Positions 15,897-23,858 of a DNA stretch of 64,000 nucleotides are shown piece after piece. The stretch's first letter is position 1; each line of letters begins with the position of its first letter. Where the stretch lies: NCBI RefSeq assembly GCF_003076475.1, contig NZ_CP020919.1:558001-622000 (forward strand). The letters are read 5' to 3'. The position numbers and the translations under genes are program-made. A model generated the notes under the pieces. That model saw only the letters and a program-made list of their open reading frames with translations. It did not search any database and was not told the origin of the DNA. Origin of the DNA: Flavobacterium kingsejongi (GTDB lineage: Bacteria; Bacteroidota; Bacteroidia; Flavobacteriales; Flavobacteriaceae).

Positions 15897-17405
15897 ATGA
15901 GAAAACAGTTTTTCATTTTCGGGATTACTTTTCTTTTACTCTCCATAATCATCACTTACCATTATAAGTACAGCATTTTTTTCCCGTTGACCGTATTTGC
16001 ACTTATACTATTGGGAATTGCCAATAGCTTCCAGCACAAACATGCGATATTGAGGAACTTTCCCCTTTTAGGATATTTCCGGTATCTGTTTGAGTTTATC
16101 GCACCCGAAATACAACAATATTTTATCGAGCGTTCCACCGATGGGAAGCCTTTTTCCAGAAACCAACGTTCCTTAGTCTATCAAAGGGCCAAAAACATCG
16201 ATGCGACAACCCCTTTTGGTACCCAACTGAACCTGAACCATGCCGATTATGAAGGGATCAAACATTCTATTTATCCAGCCCCTGTCAATGAGGAGCTGCC
16301 GCGTGTTATTGTGGGAGGCCCGGATTGCCGGCAACCCTACTCTGCTTCCCTGCTGAATATTTCTGCCATGAGTTTTGGCTCCCTCAGTGAGAATGCAATT
16401 GTAGCCCTTAATAAAGGGGCGGCGAAAGGGAACTTTTACCACAATACGGGTGAAGGCGGACTCACCGACTTCCACTTACAGGGTGGTGATGTGACGTGGC
16501 AAATTGGAACCGGTTACTTTGGCTGCCGCGATGACCATGGAAATTTCAGTGCTGAGAAATTTGCGGTTAAGTCCAATAATCCCCTGGTAAAAATGATCGA
16601 GATCAAATTATCACAGGGTGCCAAACCGGGACATGGTGGTGTGTTGCCCGCTGCTAAAAACACGGAACAGATTGCCCGCATCCGCGATGTAAAACCTTTT
16701 ACCACGATATTATCGCCTCCGGGACATTCGGTATTTTCAGATGCGAAAGGCCTGATCCAATTTGTGGCTCAACTCCGGGAATTATCCAATGGAAAACCAA
16801 TCGGATTCAAATTGTGTATTGGCCATACGGAAGAATTTGAAACCATCTGCCAGGAAATGATCCATCAAAACTGCTATCCCGACTTTATTACTGTCGATGG
16901 TGCCGAAGGGGGTACGGGTGCTGCGCCATTAGAATTTTCGGATGGTGTAGGTATGCCGTTAGAACCGGCGTTAATTTTTGTCAATAAAACCCTGGTTCGT
17001 TTTGATATCCGCAGTAAAATCAGGCTGATCTGCAGTGGGAAAATCATTTCCGGTTATTCTGTCTTAAAAGCTGTAGCCCTGGGCGCCGATATGTGCAACA
17101 GTGCCCGTGGTTTTATGTTTTCACTGGGCTGTATCCAGGCGTTGCGCTGCAATAACAACCAATGCCCTACCGGCGTGGCCACACAAGACAAAATGCTCAT
17201 GAAAGGATTGGTCGTTACTGATAAATCCGAACGCGTGTACCACTTCCATAAAAATACGCTGCATTCTGCTAATGAGTTATTGGCTGCAGCCGGTAAGAAA
17301 AGTTTTAGCGAGGCCGATATCAATATTTTCATGCGTGGTGATGAATTCAAGAAACTATCCGATCTCTATTTCCCGGATATTCTGGGTAACGCACTAAAGG
17401 AATAA
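15897..17405 (+). CDS. FMN-binding glutamate-synthase-like protein with membrane anchor
   Basis: The 502-residue protein has two transmembrane segments (residues about 5-45), then the FMN/Fe-S catalytic domain of the glutamate synthase large subunit without the glutaminase domain. Visible motifs are ISAMSFGSLSENAI, GEGGLTDFH, SQGAKPGHGGVLPAAK, DGAEGGTGAAPLEFSD (FMN/phosphate region) and the 3Fe-4S cysteine cluster GCIQALRCNNNQCPTGVAT. The family is usually called 'FMN-binding glutamate synthase family'; the true substrate and electron donor are unknown. It is followed 42 bp later by the LysR gene in the same direction. Confidence 0.9.
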   Translation: MRKQFFIFGITFLLLSIIITYHYKYSIFFPLTVFALILLGIANSFQHKHAILRNFPLLGYFRYLFEFIAPEIQQYFIERSTDGKPFSRNQRSLVYQRAKNIDATTPFGTQLNLNHADYEGIKHSIYPAPVNEELPRVIVGGPDCRQPYSASLLNISAMSFGSLSENAIVALNKGAAKGNFYHNTGEGGLTDFHLQGGDVTWQIGTGYFGCRDDHGNFSAEKFAVKSNNPLVKMIEIKLSQGAKPGHGGVLPAAKNTEQIARIRDVKPFTTILSPPGHSVFSDAKGLIQFVAQLRELSNGKPIGFKLCIGHTEEFETICQEMIHQNCYPDFITVDGAEGGTGAAPLEFSDGVGMPLEPALIFVNKTLVRFDIRSKIRLICSGKIISGYSVLKAVALGADMCNSARGFMFSLGCIQALRCNNNQCPTGVATQDKMLMKGLVVTDKSERVYHFHKNTLHSANELLAAAGKKSFSEADINIFMRGDEFKKLSDLYFPDILGNALKE

Positions 17406-17447
17406 CTTCCGGAAAATCGTATCCGTATTTATTAGTACCTTCGCTGT

Positions 17448-18338
17448 ATGTTTGATTTTCGATTAGAAGTTTTCCGCACCGTAGCCCGACGCCTTAATTT
17501 CACTAAAGCGGCGGAGGAACTTTACATTAGCCAACCTGCTGTATCCAAGCACATCCAGGAAATTGAAAATCATTTTAAAAGCAAGCTTTTCGAACGCAAT
17601 GGTACCAAAATCAAACTGACTGCCGCCGGAAAACTCCTCTTGCAGCATACAGATGAATTATTCGCCATCCACCGTGAGATCGATTTCGAAATGAACCGCC
17701 TGATCCAACAACAAAGCGGGAAACTGCGTATTGGTGCGAGTACCACTATTGCCCAATATGTATTACCTCAGGTATTGGCTGCATTCCATCAGAAATTTCC
17801 GGATGTCAAAGTGATTCTCTCCATCAACAATACGGAACAGATCGAGAAAGCCTTACTCAACAAAAAAATAGACATCGGGATTATCGAAGGCCATTCCCGG
17901 AACCCGCTTCTGAAATATAGCGAATTCATAAAGGATGAAATTGTGCTCGTAGGCAAAATGCACAACCGCTGGTATGGCAAGACGCTATTGCCGAAAGAAC
18001 TGCCCGGAATTCCGCTCTTACTTCGGGAACCTGGCTCCGGGACGCTGGAAGTTATTGCGCATGCCCTGAAAAAATTTGACATCAAAATTTCGAGCCTCAA
18101 TAATGAGATGGAACTGGGCAGTACCGAAAGCATGAAACTTTACCTGCTGCATTCGGATTGTTTTGCTTTTCTGTCGATTCATTCTGTTGCCAAAGAACTG
18201 CGCAATAAAGAATACAGTGTGGTAGATGTGGAAGGACTGTCTATCGAACGGTATTTTTACTTTATACAAGCCCAGGGACAGTCGGGATCATTGCCGGAAT
18301 TATTTATGAAGTTTTGCCTCCATCATAACTTTAAGTAA
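17448..18338 (+). CDS. LysR-family transcriptional regulator, YeiE/CysB-like
   Basis: The 296-residue protein has an N-terminal winged helix-turn-helix (FRLEVFRTVARRLNFTKAAEELYISQPAVSKHIQEIE) and a LysR substrate-binding domain (LRIGASTTIAQYVLPQVLAAFHQKFPDVKV ... DIGIIEG ... LREPGSGT). In many bacteria a LysR gene of this subgroup stands next to yeiH and controls it; here the YeiH-like gene follows directly (76 bp). The ligand is probably sulfite or another small anion, by analogy. Confidence 0.9.
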   Translation: MFDFRLEVFRTVARRLNFTKAAEELYISQPAVSKHIQEIENHFKSKLFERNGTKIKLTAAGKLLLQHTDELFAIHREIDFEMNRLIQQQSGKLRIGASTTIAQYVLPQVLAAFHQKFPDVKVILSINNTEQIEKALLNKKIDIGIIEGHSRNPLLKYSEFIKDEIVLVGKMHNRWYGKTLLPKELPGIPLLLREPGSGTLEVIAHALKKFDIKISSLNNEMELGSTESMKLYLLHSDCFAFLSIHSVAKELRNKEYSVVDVEGLSIERYFYFIQAQGQSGSLPELFMKFCLHHNFK

Positions 18339-18414
18339 TCGGGCATTACAAAATGCTATTTCTTTAGTGTGGGATAATTGAAGTCCTTTGTCGTCCCTTA
18401 AACGGCTTATTTCA

Positions 18415-19383
18415 ATGGAATCCACTACGAACACCAATCAGAACGGCACACAAAAACTCAACCTTACGACCCGGAAAATTATTTTTTTTATTGCCCTGGT
18501 GGCATGCCTTTTTCCTTTTGTCTCCCCTCCTATTGCATTGGTTATTGGATTGGTTATTGCGCAGTTTGTAGGGCATCCATATGCCCACCTGAACAATAAA
18601 GTCACACAATTGTTACTGAAAGTATCGGTTGTCGGCCTTGGGTTTGGCATGAATGCCGACAGCGCCCTAAAGGCGGGTAAAGAAGGATTACTCTTTACCG
18701 TAGCGTCAATTTTTGGCACACTGATCCTCGGGTACCTTATGGGCAAACTCTTAAAAATAGACCCTAAAACTTCCTATCTTGTTTCCGCCGGAACCGCAAT
18801 ATGTGGTGGTAGTGCCATTGCAGCAGTATCTCCGGTAATTAAAGCAGAAGAAAAACAAATTTCAGTAGCGTTGGGGATTGTGTTTATACTCAACTCTATT
18901 GCGTTGCTTATTTTTCCAGCTATCGGCCATGCCTTAGCCCTATCCCAAAACCAGTTTGGCCTGTGGTGCGCTATTGCCATACACGATACGAGTTCGGTAG
19001 TGGGAGCCGCCAGCAAATATGGCGAACAGGCACTGGAAGTTGCCACTACGGTAAAATTAGCCCGGGCGTTATGGATTATTCCAGTAGCGTTCCTGTCTAC
19101 ATTTCTATTTAAGAATAAAGAAACAAAAATTAAAATCCCTTATTTCATTGGGTTGTTTGTTTTAGCCATGCTCGCGAATACGTATTTCCCTTTTGTACAG
19201 GACTTCAGTCCCTACATCACCCGTATTGCTAAAACAGGACTTACGGTAACTCTATTCCTGATCGGATGCGGACTATCCCGCAAAGTAATACAGTCCGTTG
19301 GTTTTCGCCCACTCGTTCAGGGTATTGTACTTTGGGTTGTTATTTCTGTCAGTGCCCTTTTGGCGATTACTTCCCTGGCGTAA
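18415..19383 (+). CDS. YeiH/UPF0324 family putative sulfate exporter
   Basis: The ATG at 18415 (MESTTNTNQNG) gives 322 residues; a TTG nine codons earlier is in frame but poor. There are about ten transmembrane helices with the family motifs LLKVSVVGLGFGMN, GTAICGGSAIAAVSPVI and AIHDTSSVVGAAS, and a C-terminal LFLIGCGLSR helix. The family is annotated as a sulfate/sulfite-type anion exporter on limited evidence. It forms a pair with the preceding LysR gene and ends two bases before the stop of the convergent SDR gene, with no room for a hairpin. Confidence 0.9.
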   Translation: MESTTNTNQNGTQKLNLTTRKIIFFIALVACLFPFVSPPIALVIGLVIAQFVGHPYAHLNNKVTQLLLKVSVVGLGFGMNADSALKAGKEGLLFTVASIFGTLILGYLMGKLLKIDPKTSYLVSAGTAICGGSAIAAVSPVIKAEEKQISVALGIVFILNSIALLIFPAIGHALALSQNQFGLWCAIAIHDTSSVVGAASKYGEQALEVATTVKLARALWIIPVAFLSTFLFKNKETKIKIPYFIGLFVLAMLANTYFPFVQDFSPYITRIAKTGLTVTLFLIGCGLSRKVIQSVGFRPLVQGIVLWVVISVSALLAITSLA

Positions 19384-19385
19384 AA

Positions 19386-20186
19386 TCAGGATATTAATTT
19401 TGGTTTTACCTTTTTGCCCATCATCGTCGCTACAATTTTAATCATTGTTTTTCGGGGTAATGCCCGCGGCAATAAAGACTGAAGGTAATTTCCTCTTCCG
19501 ATGATCTTGTTATTTTGACCTTCCAGAAATGCCTTTACTCCGGCTTTCGCTACTTTTTCGGGTGTATCAGAAGGCATCCCGGCAGTATCGGCTTTGGCAA
19601 CAGCCTGAAAACCTGTAGTTGTATTCCCCGGACATACCGCGGTAACTGTAACGCCCCGATGAGAGTATTCTCCATAAAGCGCTTCTGAAAAAGATAATAC
19701 AAAAGCTTTACTGGCACAGTATACTGCAACATAAGGACAAGGCTGTAAGGCTCCGGTAGAAGCAATATTAATAATACCACCCGATTTGTTTTCCAGCATT
19801 TCTGGAATGAACAACTGGGTAAGCCTGACCAGTGCATTGATATTCAATTCCAACATCGCCTCATAATCTGCCGCTGTCTCCTCCAAAAAGTGGGTCCACA
19901 TACCGATCCCGGCATTATTGACCAATACTGCTACTGAAAGTCCAGCTTTCTTAATTTGCCCATACAGTTGTTCCGGTGTTTCTTTTTGTGCTAAATCACC
20001 CGTAAATACGGTCACGGTAACTCCATATTGGTTTCGTAGCTTTACTGCTAATGCTTCTAATTTGTCTGTGCTTCGGGCAGTTAGTATGAGATTGCTGCCC
20101 CTTTGGGCAAATTCATGTGCGAAGGCAGCTCCAATTCCTGAAGAGGCTCCGGTGATCAGGACATTTTTTCCTTTGTAATTTTTCAT
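19386..20186 (-). CDS. Short-chain dehydrogenase/reductase
   Basis: From the ATG ending at 20186 (MKNYKGKNVLITGASSGIG) the protein has 266 residues. It has the glycine-rich cofactor motif TGASSGIG, a following R in LILTARS that suggests NADP(H), NNAG, and the catalytic Ser-Tyr-Lys (IASTGALQPCPYVAVYCASKAF). The C-terminal part (KVAKAGVKAFLEGQNNKIIGRGNYLQSLLPRALPRK) fits the DltE/YqjQ-like SDR group. The substrate is unknown. It follows the Crp/Fnr gene by 64 bp and is probably co-transcribed or controlled by it. Confidence 0.88.
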   Translation of the reverse strand: MKNYKGKNVLITGASSGIGAAFAHEFAQRGSNLILTARSTDKLEALAVKLRNQYGVTVTVFTGDLAQKETPEQLYGQIKKAGLSVAVLVNNAGIGMWTHFLEETAADYEAMLELNINALVRLTQLFIPEMLENKSGGIINIASTGALQPCPYVAVYCASKAFVLSFSEALYGEYSHRGVTVTAVCPGNTTTGFQAVAKADTAGMPSDTPEKVAKAGVKAFLEGQNNKIIGRGNYLQSLLPRALPRKTMIKIVATMMGKKVKPKLIS

Positions 20187-20250
20187 CGTAATTGCTATTA
20201 GTTTACGATGCAAAGTTCTGCTCTGCCAGCTACAATCTACTGAACAAATG

Positions 20251-20826
20251 TTACGAAATTATAGCTCTGCGAATACGGCTCAATGATTGGGGAGCGATAC
20301 CAATATAAGAAGAAATGTAGTGCAGTGGTACGTGATGCAGGATTTCAGGATATTCGTGGAGTAATTTACGATAACGCTGTTCGGCATTCAGTGCGAGCAT
20401 ATCCTTCGTTCGCTGCTCATTATAATTCAGGGATTTTTCATACATCATCCTGCTGAATTCATCCCATTTTGGAATACTTCCCGATAGGAGTGCCAACTTA
20501 TCCTTTGTGATGCGCAACACCTCGCACTCGGTAATACAGGAAACAACATCCGAAGCGGGGCTTCCCGAAATAAAACTGGTGAATGAGGTGATAAATCCTG
20601 GTGGGCAGTTGATATGGGTTGTAATTTCTTCACCGTCCTGCTCATAAAAAACCCGGATAAATCCGGAATTGATAAAATACAAGTACTGTGCTACTGCAGG
20701 TGCTTGTTCTAAAATCTCGTTTTTTTTATAGTGCACCGGCTCGAAATAAGTTTGGACCAAGTCAATGGCAGCTGCATCAAAAACGACATGCTTCGAAATG
20801 AGCAATAGTAATTTATCGTGTACCAT
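20251..20826 (-). CDS. Crp/Fnr-family transcriptional regulator
   Basis: Of 191 residues, about 10-125 form a cyclic-nucleotide-binding-like barrel (EPVHYKKNEILEQAPAVAQYLYFINSGFIRVFYEQDGEEITTHI) without the full phosphate-binding cassette of Crp. The short C-terminal helix-turn-helix is HYISSYIGIAPQSLSRIRRAI. No Fe-S cysteine set is present. This short form is common in Bacteroidetes. A palindrome and promoter lie directly upstream, suggesting self-control; the SDR gene downstream is a likely target. Confidence 0.88.
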   Translation of the reverse strand: MVHDKLLLLISKHVVFDAAAIDLVQTYFEPVHYKKNEILEQAPAVAQYLYFINSGFIRVFYEQDGEEITTHINCPPGFITSFTSFISGSPASDVVSCITECEVLRITKDKLALLSGSIPKWDEFSRMMYEKSLNYNEQRTKDMLALNAEQRYRKLLHEYPEILHHVPLHYISSYIGIAPQSLSRIRRAIIS

Positions 20827-20847
20827 AATCAGGGCTTTTTAATACTA

Positions 20848-20881
20848 CAAATTTACACCAATACAACAGCTATTGGTTCAA
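20848..20881 (-). promoter_or_regulatory. Promoter with ACCAATA-N7-TATTGGT palindrome before the Crp/Fnr gene
   Basis: On the minus strand TTG (20881-20879) and TAAATTTG (20855-20848) match the -33/-7 pattern with a 23-bp spacer. Between them, ACCAATA (20857-20863) and TATTGGT (20871-20877) form a perfect inverted repeat. A dimeric regulator bound there would block RNA polymerase. Confidence 0.4.
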
Positions 20882-20907
20882 TAGCCTATAGTAATTTCGG
20901 TGCATAC

Positions 20908-22101
20908 TTATTCCGAAAAACTATCGCTAATTTTTTTCAGGCAGATTTCATTATTCGATTTCCTGAAGGTGATTTCGCGACACTGGTTAAATTCCATAAA
21001 TTTCTCTAAGGAATGAATCAGCTTTTCCATAATGACCTCGTCGATTGCAACGGGTTCAAAATGGATGTTATGCACTATCAGCACTTTCTGCTTGCGATCG
21101 GCTTTGGCATCCATTCGTGCGATAAAGGTTTCCCCGGCCAGTATCGGTAATGAGAAATAACCATACTGCCGTTTGGCTGCGGGCACGAAACATTCGATCT
21201 GGTAATCAAAATTGAAAAAGTCTTTTAAGCGGTAGCGAAAGACATTGAGGATATCAAAAGGAGATAATATAAAAACATCGTTGGATAGTGGCGTATTGTT
21301 TTCCTGACCTGGCAGCATATAGAATGGCCCTTTCAGCCCCTCGACATTTACGGTTTGTACTTCACCAGCCTGAGCCATTTGTTCCAATTTCTTCTTAATC
21401 GTATTACCTTTCACATTGCGGCCACGCCATGCCATTTCTTTTACGGAGGCAATGCCAAGAGCCCCTAAGGTACGGCAGATCACAAAGTGGGCATATTCTT
21501 CAGCTGTCGGAACCGTTAAATCGGTTTCTGGCGGTACTATATTGCGCGGCAAATCGTAAATTTTCAGGAAGGATTTGGTACGGCTTATCATCAGGTCTCC
21601 GTCAAGGTACAGCCGTTCCAGTGCAACCTTTGCTGGGCGCCAATCCCACCAGCCGGAACTGATTTCCAGGCGGTCATTATCAAAATCTGTAACCATGAGC
21701 GGCCCTTCCCGTTCCACCCGGTTCAGGATTTGCTGCATGAGATGGATTTCCGGTTTGGTAAGTGGTTTGCGTTGCGTTTTAAAAGCTGCCTTTACAGGCA
21801 GGGAAAACCGGAAATCAATCATAGGAAGGTAGCCTGCATCAGACTGAAAGTATTCAAAGATCCGTCCACTTTCACCGAGTTCCGCTAACCATTCGGTTTT
21901 ATAGTTGGGAATTCGTGCTGCCATTACCTGGTGGTGGGCACGCTCTACGACATAATTCGTATCCAGCTGCACAAACCCCAAATGACTGATTACCCGATAT
22001 ACAGCTTCAATTCCTTTACCGAACTGTGCTTTTCTGGCCAGCCCGACGGCCTCAAGGATAATTTTTCGTGCTTGTGATTTAGTAAGGGTTATTGGTTCCA
22101 T
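20908..22101 (-). CDS. YcaQ/AlkZ-like DNA glycosylase, winged-helix family
   Basis: The 397-residue protein belongs to the HTH_42 / YcaQ family. The conserved QLD motif of the catalytic centre is in LGFVQLDTNYVVERAHHQV (residues ~43-61). Further family segments are RIFEYFQSDAGYLPMIDF and the C-terminal ARMDAKADRKQKVLIVHNIHFEP. Characterised members (E. coli YcaQ, Streptomyces AlkZ) unhook DNA interstrand crosslinks. Whether this protein acts on crosslinks is inferred from the family. It stands upstream of the Crp/Fnr gene in the same direction. Confidence 0.85.
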   Translation of the reverse strand: MEPITLTKSQARKIILEAVGLARKAQFGKGIEAVYRVISHLGFVQLDTNYVVERAHHQVMAARIPNYKTEWLAELGESGRIFEYFQSDAGYLPMIDFRFSLPVKAAFKTQRKPLTKPEIHLMQQILNRVEREGPLMVTDFDNDRLEISSGWWDWRPAKVALERLYLDGDLMISRTKSFLKIYDLPRNIVPPETDLTVPTAEEYAHFVICRTLGALGIASVKEMAWRGRNVKGNTIKKKLEQMAQAGEVQTVNVEGLKGPFYMLPGQENNTPLSNDVFILSPFDILNVFRYRLKDFFNFDYQIECFVPAAKRQYGYFSLPILAGETFIARMDAKADRKQKVLIVHNIHFEPVAIDEVIMEKLIHSLEKFMEFNQCREITFRKSNNEICLKKISDSFSE

Positions 22102-22218
22102 TGCGTAAAAATAATCAATATTTTTATTCGTAAAAAGGTACTATTGCCCTGAAGGAATAAATCGAAGGTTCGTGAATGTTGATCGTGATCAAAACGGACT
22201 ACTTGTGGATAAAAACAA

Positions 22219-22251
22219 AAATGACGTCCTTGAAAAACAAGGACGTCATTT
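22219..22251 (-). terminator. Intrinsic terminator of tRNA-Ala
   Basis: ATGACGTCCTTG (22221-22232) and CAAGGACGTCAT (22238-22249) form a 12-bp perfect stem with a 5-nt loop. On the minus strand it is followed by TTTTTGTTTTT. It lies 13 bp past the tRNA 3' end. Confidence 0.85.
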
Positions 22252-22261
22252 GCAAATTATG

Positions 22262-22335
22262 TGGAGAAGATGGGGCTCGAACCCACGACCTCTTGGCTGC
22301 CAGCCAAACGCTCTAGCCAACTGAGCTACATCCCC
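22262..22335 (-). tRNA. tRNA-Ala, anticodon GGC
   Basis: The 74-nt cloverleaf reads acceptor GGGGATG/CTTCTCC, D stem GCTC/GAGC, anticodon stem TTTGG/CCAAG with loop CTGGCAG (anticodon GGC, reading GCC/GCU), and T arm GTGGG-TTCGAGC-CCCAT. The G3:U70 pair, the alanine identity element, is present. There is one U6:U67 mismatch in the acceptor stem. CCA is not encoded. Confidence 0.95.
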
Positions 22336-22426
22336 ATAATTATTTGGCAAATATAGTATTTCAAATTATAATCACACTATTTTTTTAGAAAAAGTGTAAT
22401 TTTATACCGAATAAACCTCCCTAAAA

Positions 22427-23194
22427 ATGACAACAGACAGAACTGATGGTTCCCTATACACCAAAATACAGCAAAAAGTAGCCACCATAGAATTTGGCCA
22501 CCCTGCCAGTAACTCTTTTCCGAGTGTACTTTTACAACGCCTGACCGATGAACTCAATACTCTGGGTAAAAACCCCGACATCAATGTGATCGTATTACGT
22601 AGTGAAGGCGAAGGTGCTTTTTGTGCCGGTGCTTCTTTTGACGAGCTAATCGCAATTACCAACCTTAAAGAGGGTGAAAAGTTTTTTTCCGGTTTTGCCA
22701 ATGTGATTAATGCGATGCGAAAATGCCCGAAACTGATTGTGGGCCGTATCCACGGTAAAGCTGTCGGTGGTGGTGTTGGCCTTGCCGCTGCCTGCGACTA
22801 TGCCATGGCCACTGTAGATAGTGCTGTAAAACTATCCGAATTTGTAATTGGTATCGGGCCGTTTGTAATTGCTAATGCTGTAGAACGCAAAATGGGTACA
22901 GCTGCCTTATCGGAAATGACCCTTGCAGCACACGAATGGAAAAACGCGTATTGGGCACAACAAAAAGGACTGTATGCAAAAGTCTTTGAAACCACTGCAG
23001 AGTTGGATAAAGAACTCGAAATCTTTACTTCCAAACTTGCCTCTTATAATCCGGAAGCTTTAGCCAGCATGAAAAAAGTGCTATGGGAAAATACAGATAA
23101 CTGGGATAAATTGCTGGTTCAAAGAGCGGCAATATCCGGCAAACTGGTGCTTTCTGAATTTACTAAAAATGCATTAGCAGCTTTTAAAAAATAA
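22427..23194 (+). CDS. Enoyl-CoA hydratase/isomerase family protein
   Basis: The 255-residue crotonase-fold protein shows the CoA-binding and oxyanion-hole segments LRSEGEGAFCAGASFDELI and GRIHGKAVGGGVGLAAACDYAMA. At the position of the second catalytic glutamate of classical hydratases I see FVIGIGPFVIANAVERKMG, where a Glu is not obvious, so hydratase chemistry is uncertain and isomerase or another crotonase reaction is possible. It stands alone between the tRNA and queD, without other fatty-acid or phenylacetate genes nearby. Confidence 0.85.
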   Translation: MTTDRTDGSLYTKIQQKVATIEFGHPASNSFPSVLLQRLTDELNTLGKNPDINVIVLRSEGEGAFCAGASFDELIAITNLKEGEKFFSGFANVINAMRKCPKLIVGRIHGKAVGGGVGLAAACDYAMATVDSAVKLSEFVIGIGPFVIANAVERKMGTAALSEMTLAAHEWKNAYWAQQKGLYAKVFETTAELDKELEIFTSKLASYNPEALASMKKVLWENTDNWDKLLVQRAAISGKLVLSEFTKNALAAFKK

Positions 23195-23264
23195 CAACGA
23201 CCGTATATTTATCCTCCAAAGCCAATAAAACAGGTGAATAACCGTGATTCTAAACGAGAATACG

Positions 23265-23272
23265 TAAATTTG
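23265..23272 (+). promoter_or_regulatory. Candidate -7 box TAAATTTG of queD
   Basis: An exact TAnnTTTG match ends 19 bp before the queD ATG, so the leader would be about 12-14 nt. The -33 region shows no TTG. Confidence 0.4.
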
Positions 23273-23291
23273 CGGCTTAATTGATACACTA

Positions 23292-23744
23292 ATGAGCAAG
23301 ATCAGGATTACCAAGCAATTTTCATTCGAAACAGGACATGCCCTTTATGGCTATGACGGAAAATGTAAAAACGTACACGGACACAGTTATAAACTTTCTG
23401 TAACCGTTATCGGTACGCCCATTACCCAACGTGACAATGTAAAATTCGGTATGGTAATCGATTTTGGGGATTTAAAGAAAATTGTAAAAGAAGAAATTGT
23501 AGATGTGTTTGATCATGCTACCGTTTTTAATGAAACAACACCTCATATTGAATTGGCCAATGAACTGAAATCAAGGGGCCATGATGTTATTCTGGTCAAT
23601 TACCAGCCTACCAGCGAAAATATGGTAATTGATTTTGCCAAAAAAATAAAAAACCGCCTTCCCGACAGCATCAGCCTGTTTTCCCTGAGATTACAGGAAA
23701 CCGAAACTTCTTTTGCGGAGTGGTTCCAAAGCGATAATTTGTAG
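23292..23744 (+). CDS. queD: 6-carboxytetrahydropterin synthase (QueD/PTPS family)
   Basis: The 150-residue enzyme converts dihydroneopterin triphosphate to 6-carboxytetrahydropterin in queuosine biosynthesis. The zinc histidines are seen in FETGHAL and NVHGHSYKL, with the catalytic cysteine in CKNVHGHS. The catalytic Asp/His pair lies in FDHATVFNE, and the substrate-binding Glu near LRLQETETSFAEW. It is a single gene with its own -7 box and terminator; other queuosine genes are not in the window. The terminator after it is the first base of the large duplicated block. Confidence 0.92.
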   Translation: MSKIRITKQFSFETGHALYGYDGKCKNVHGHSYKLSVTVIGTPITQRDNVKFGMVIDFGDLKKIVKEEIVDVFDHATVFNETTPHIELANELKSRGHDVILVNYQPTSENMVIDFAKKIKNRLPDSISLFSLRLQETETSFAEWFQSDNL

Positions 23745-23774
23745 AAAGCAAACCTTTCCACATTGAGATAATAA

Positions 23775-23804
23775 AAAAGAGCATCCTTTTCAGGATGCTC
23801 TTTT
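23775..23804. terminator. Bidirectional terminator between queD and cassette 1
   Basis: AAAAGAGCATCC and GGATGCTCTTTT form a 12-bp perfect stem with loop TTTTCA. The same hairpin recurs after lpxH at 33817-33846. Confidence 0.9.
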
Positions 23805-23831
23805 GGTATTTGGGATGTAATGTCCTGTAGT

Positions 23832-23852
23832 GTCTGTAGCAATGCTACAGAC
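23832..23852. terminator. Second hairpin after the OmpA gene, cassette 1
   Basis: GTCTGTAGC-AAT-GCTACAGAC is a 9-bp perfect stem with a 3-nt loop just after the OmpA stop. It has no T-run and may work together with the hairpin at 23775. It is also present in copy 2 near 33874-33894. Confidence 0.45.
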
Positions 23853-23858
23853 CTATCG

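Noticed and set aside
22262..22335. tRNA-Gly (GCC)
   Set aside because: Standard 5-bp stem and 7-nt loop give anticodon GGC, and the G3:U70 pair supports alanine.
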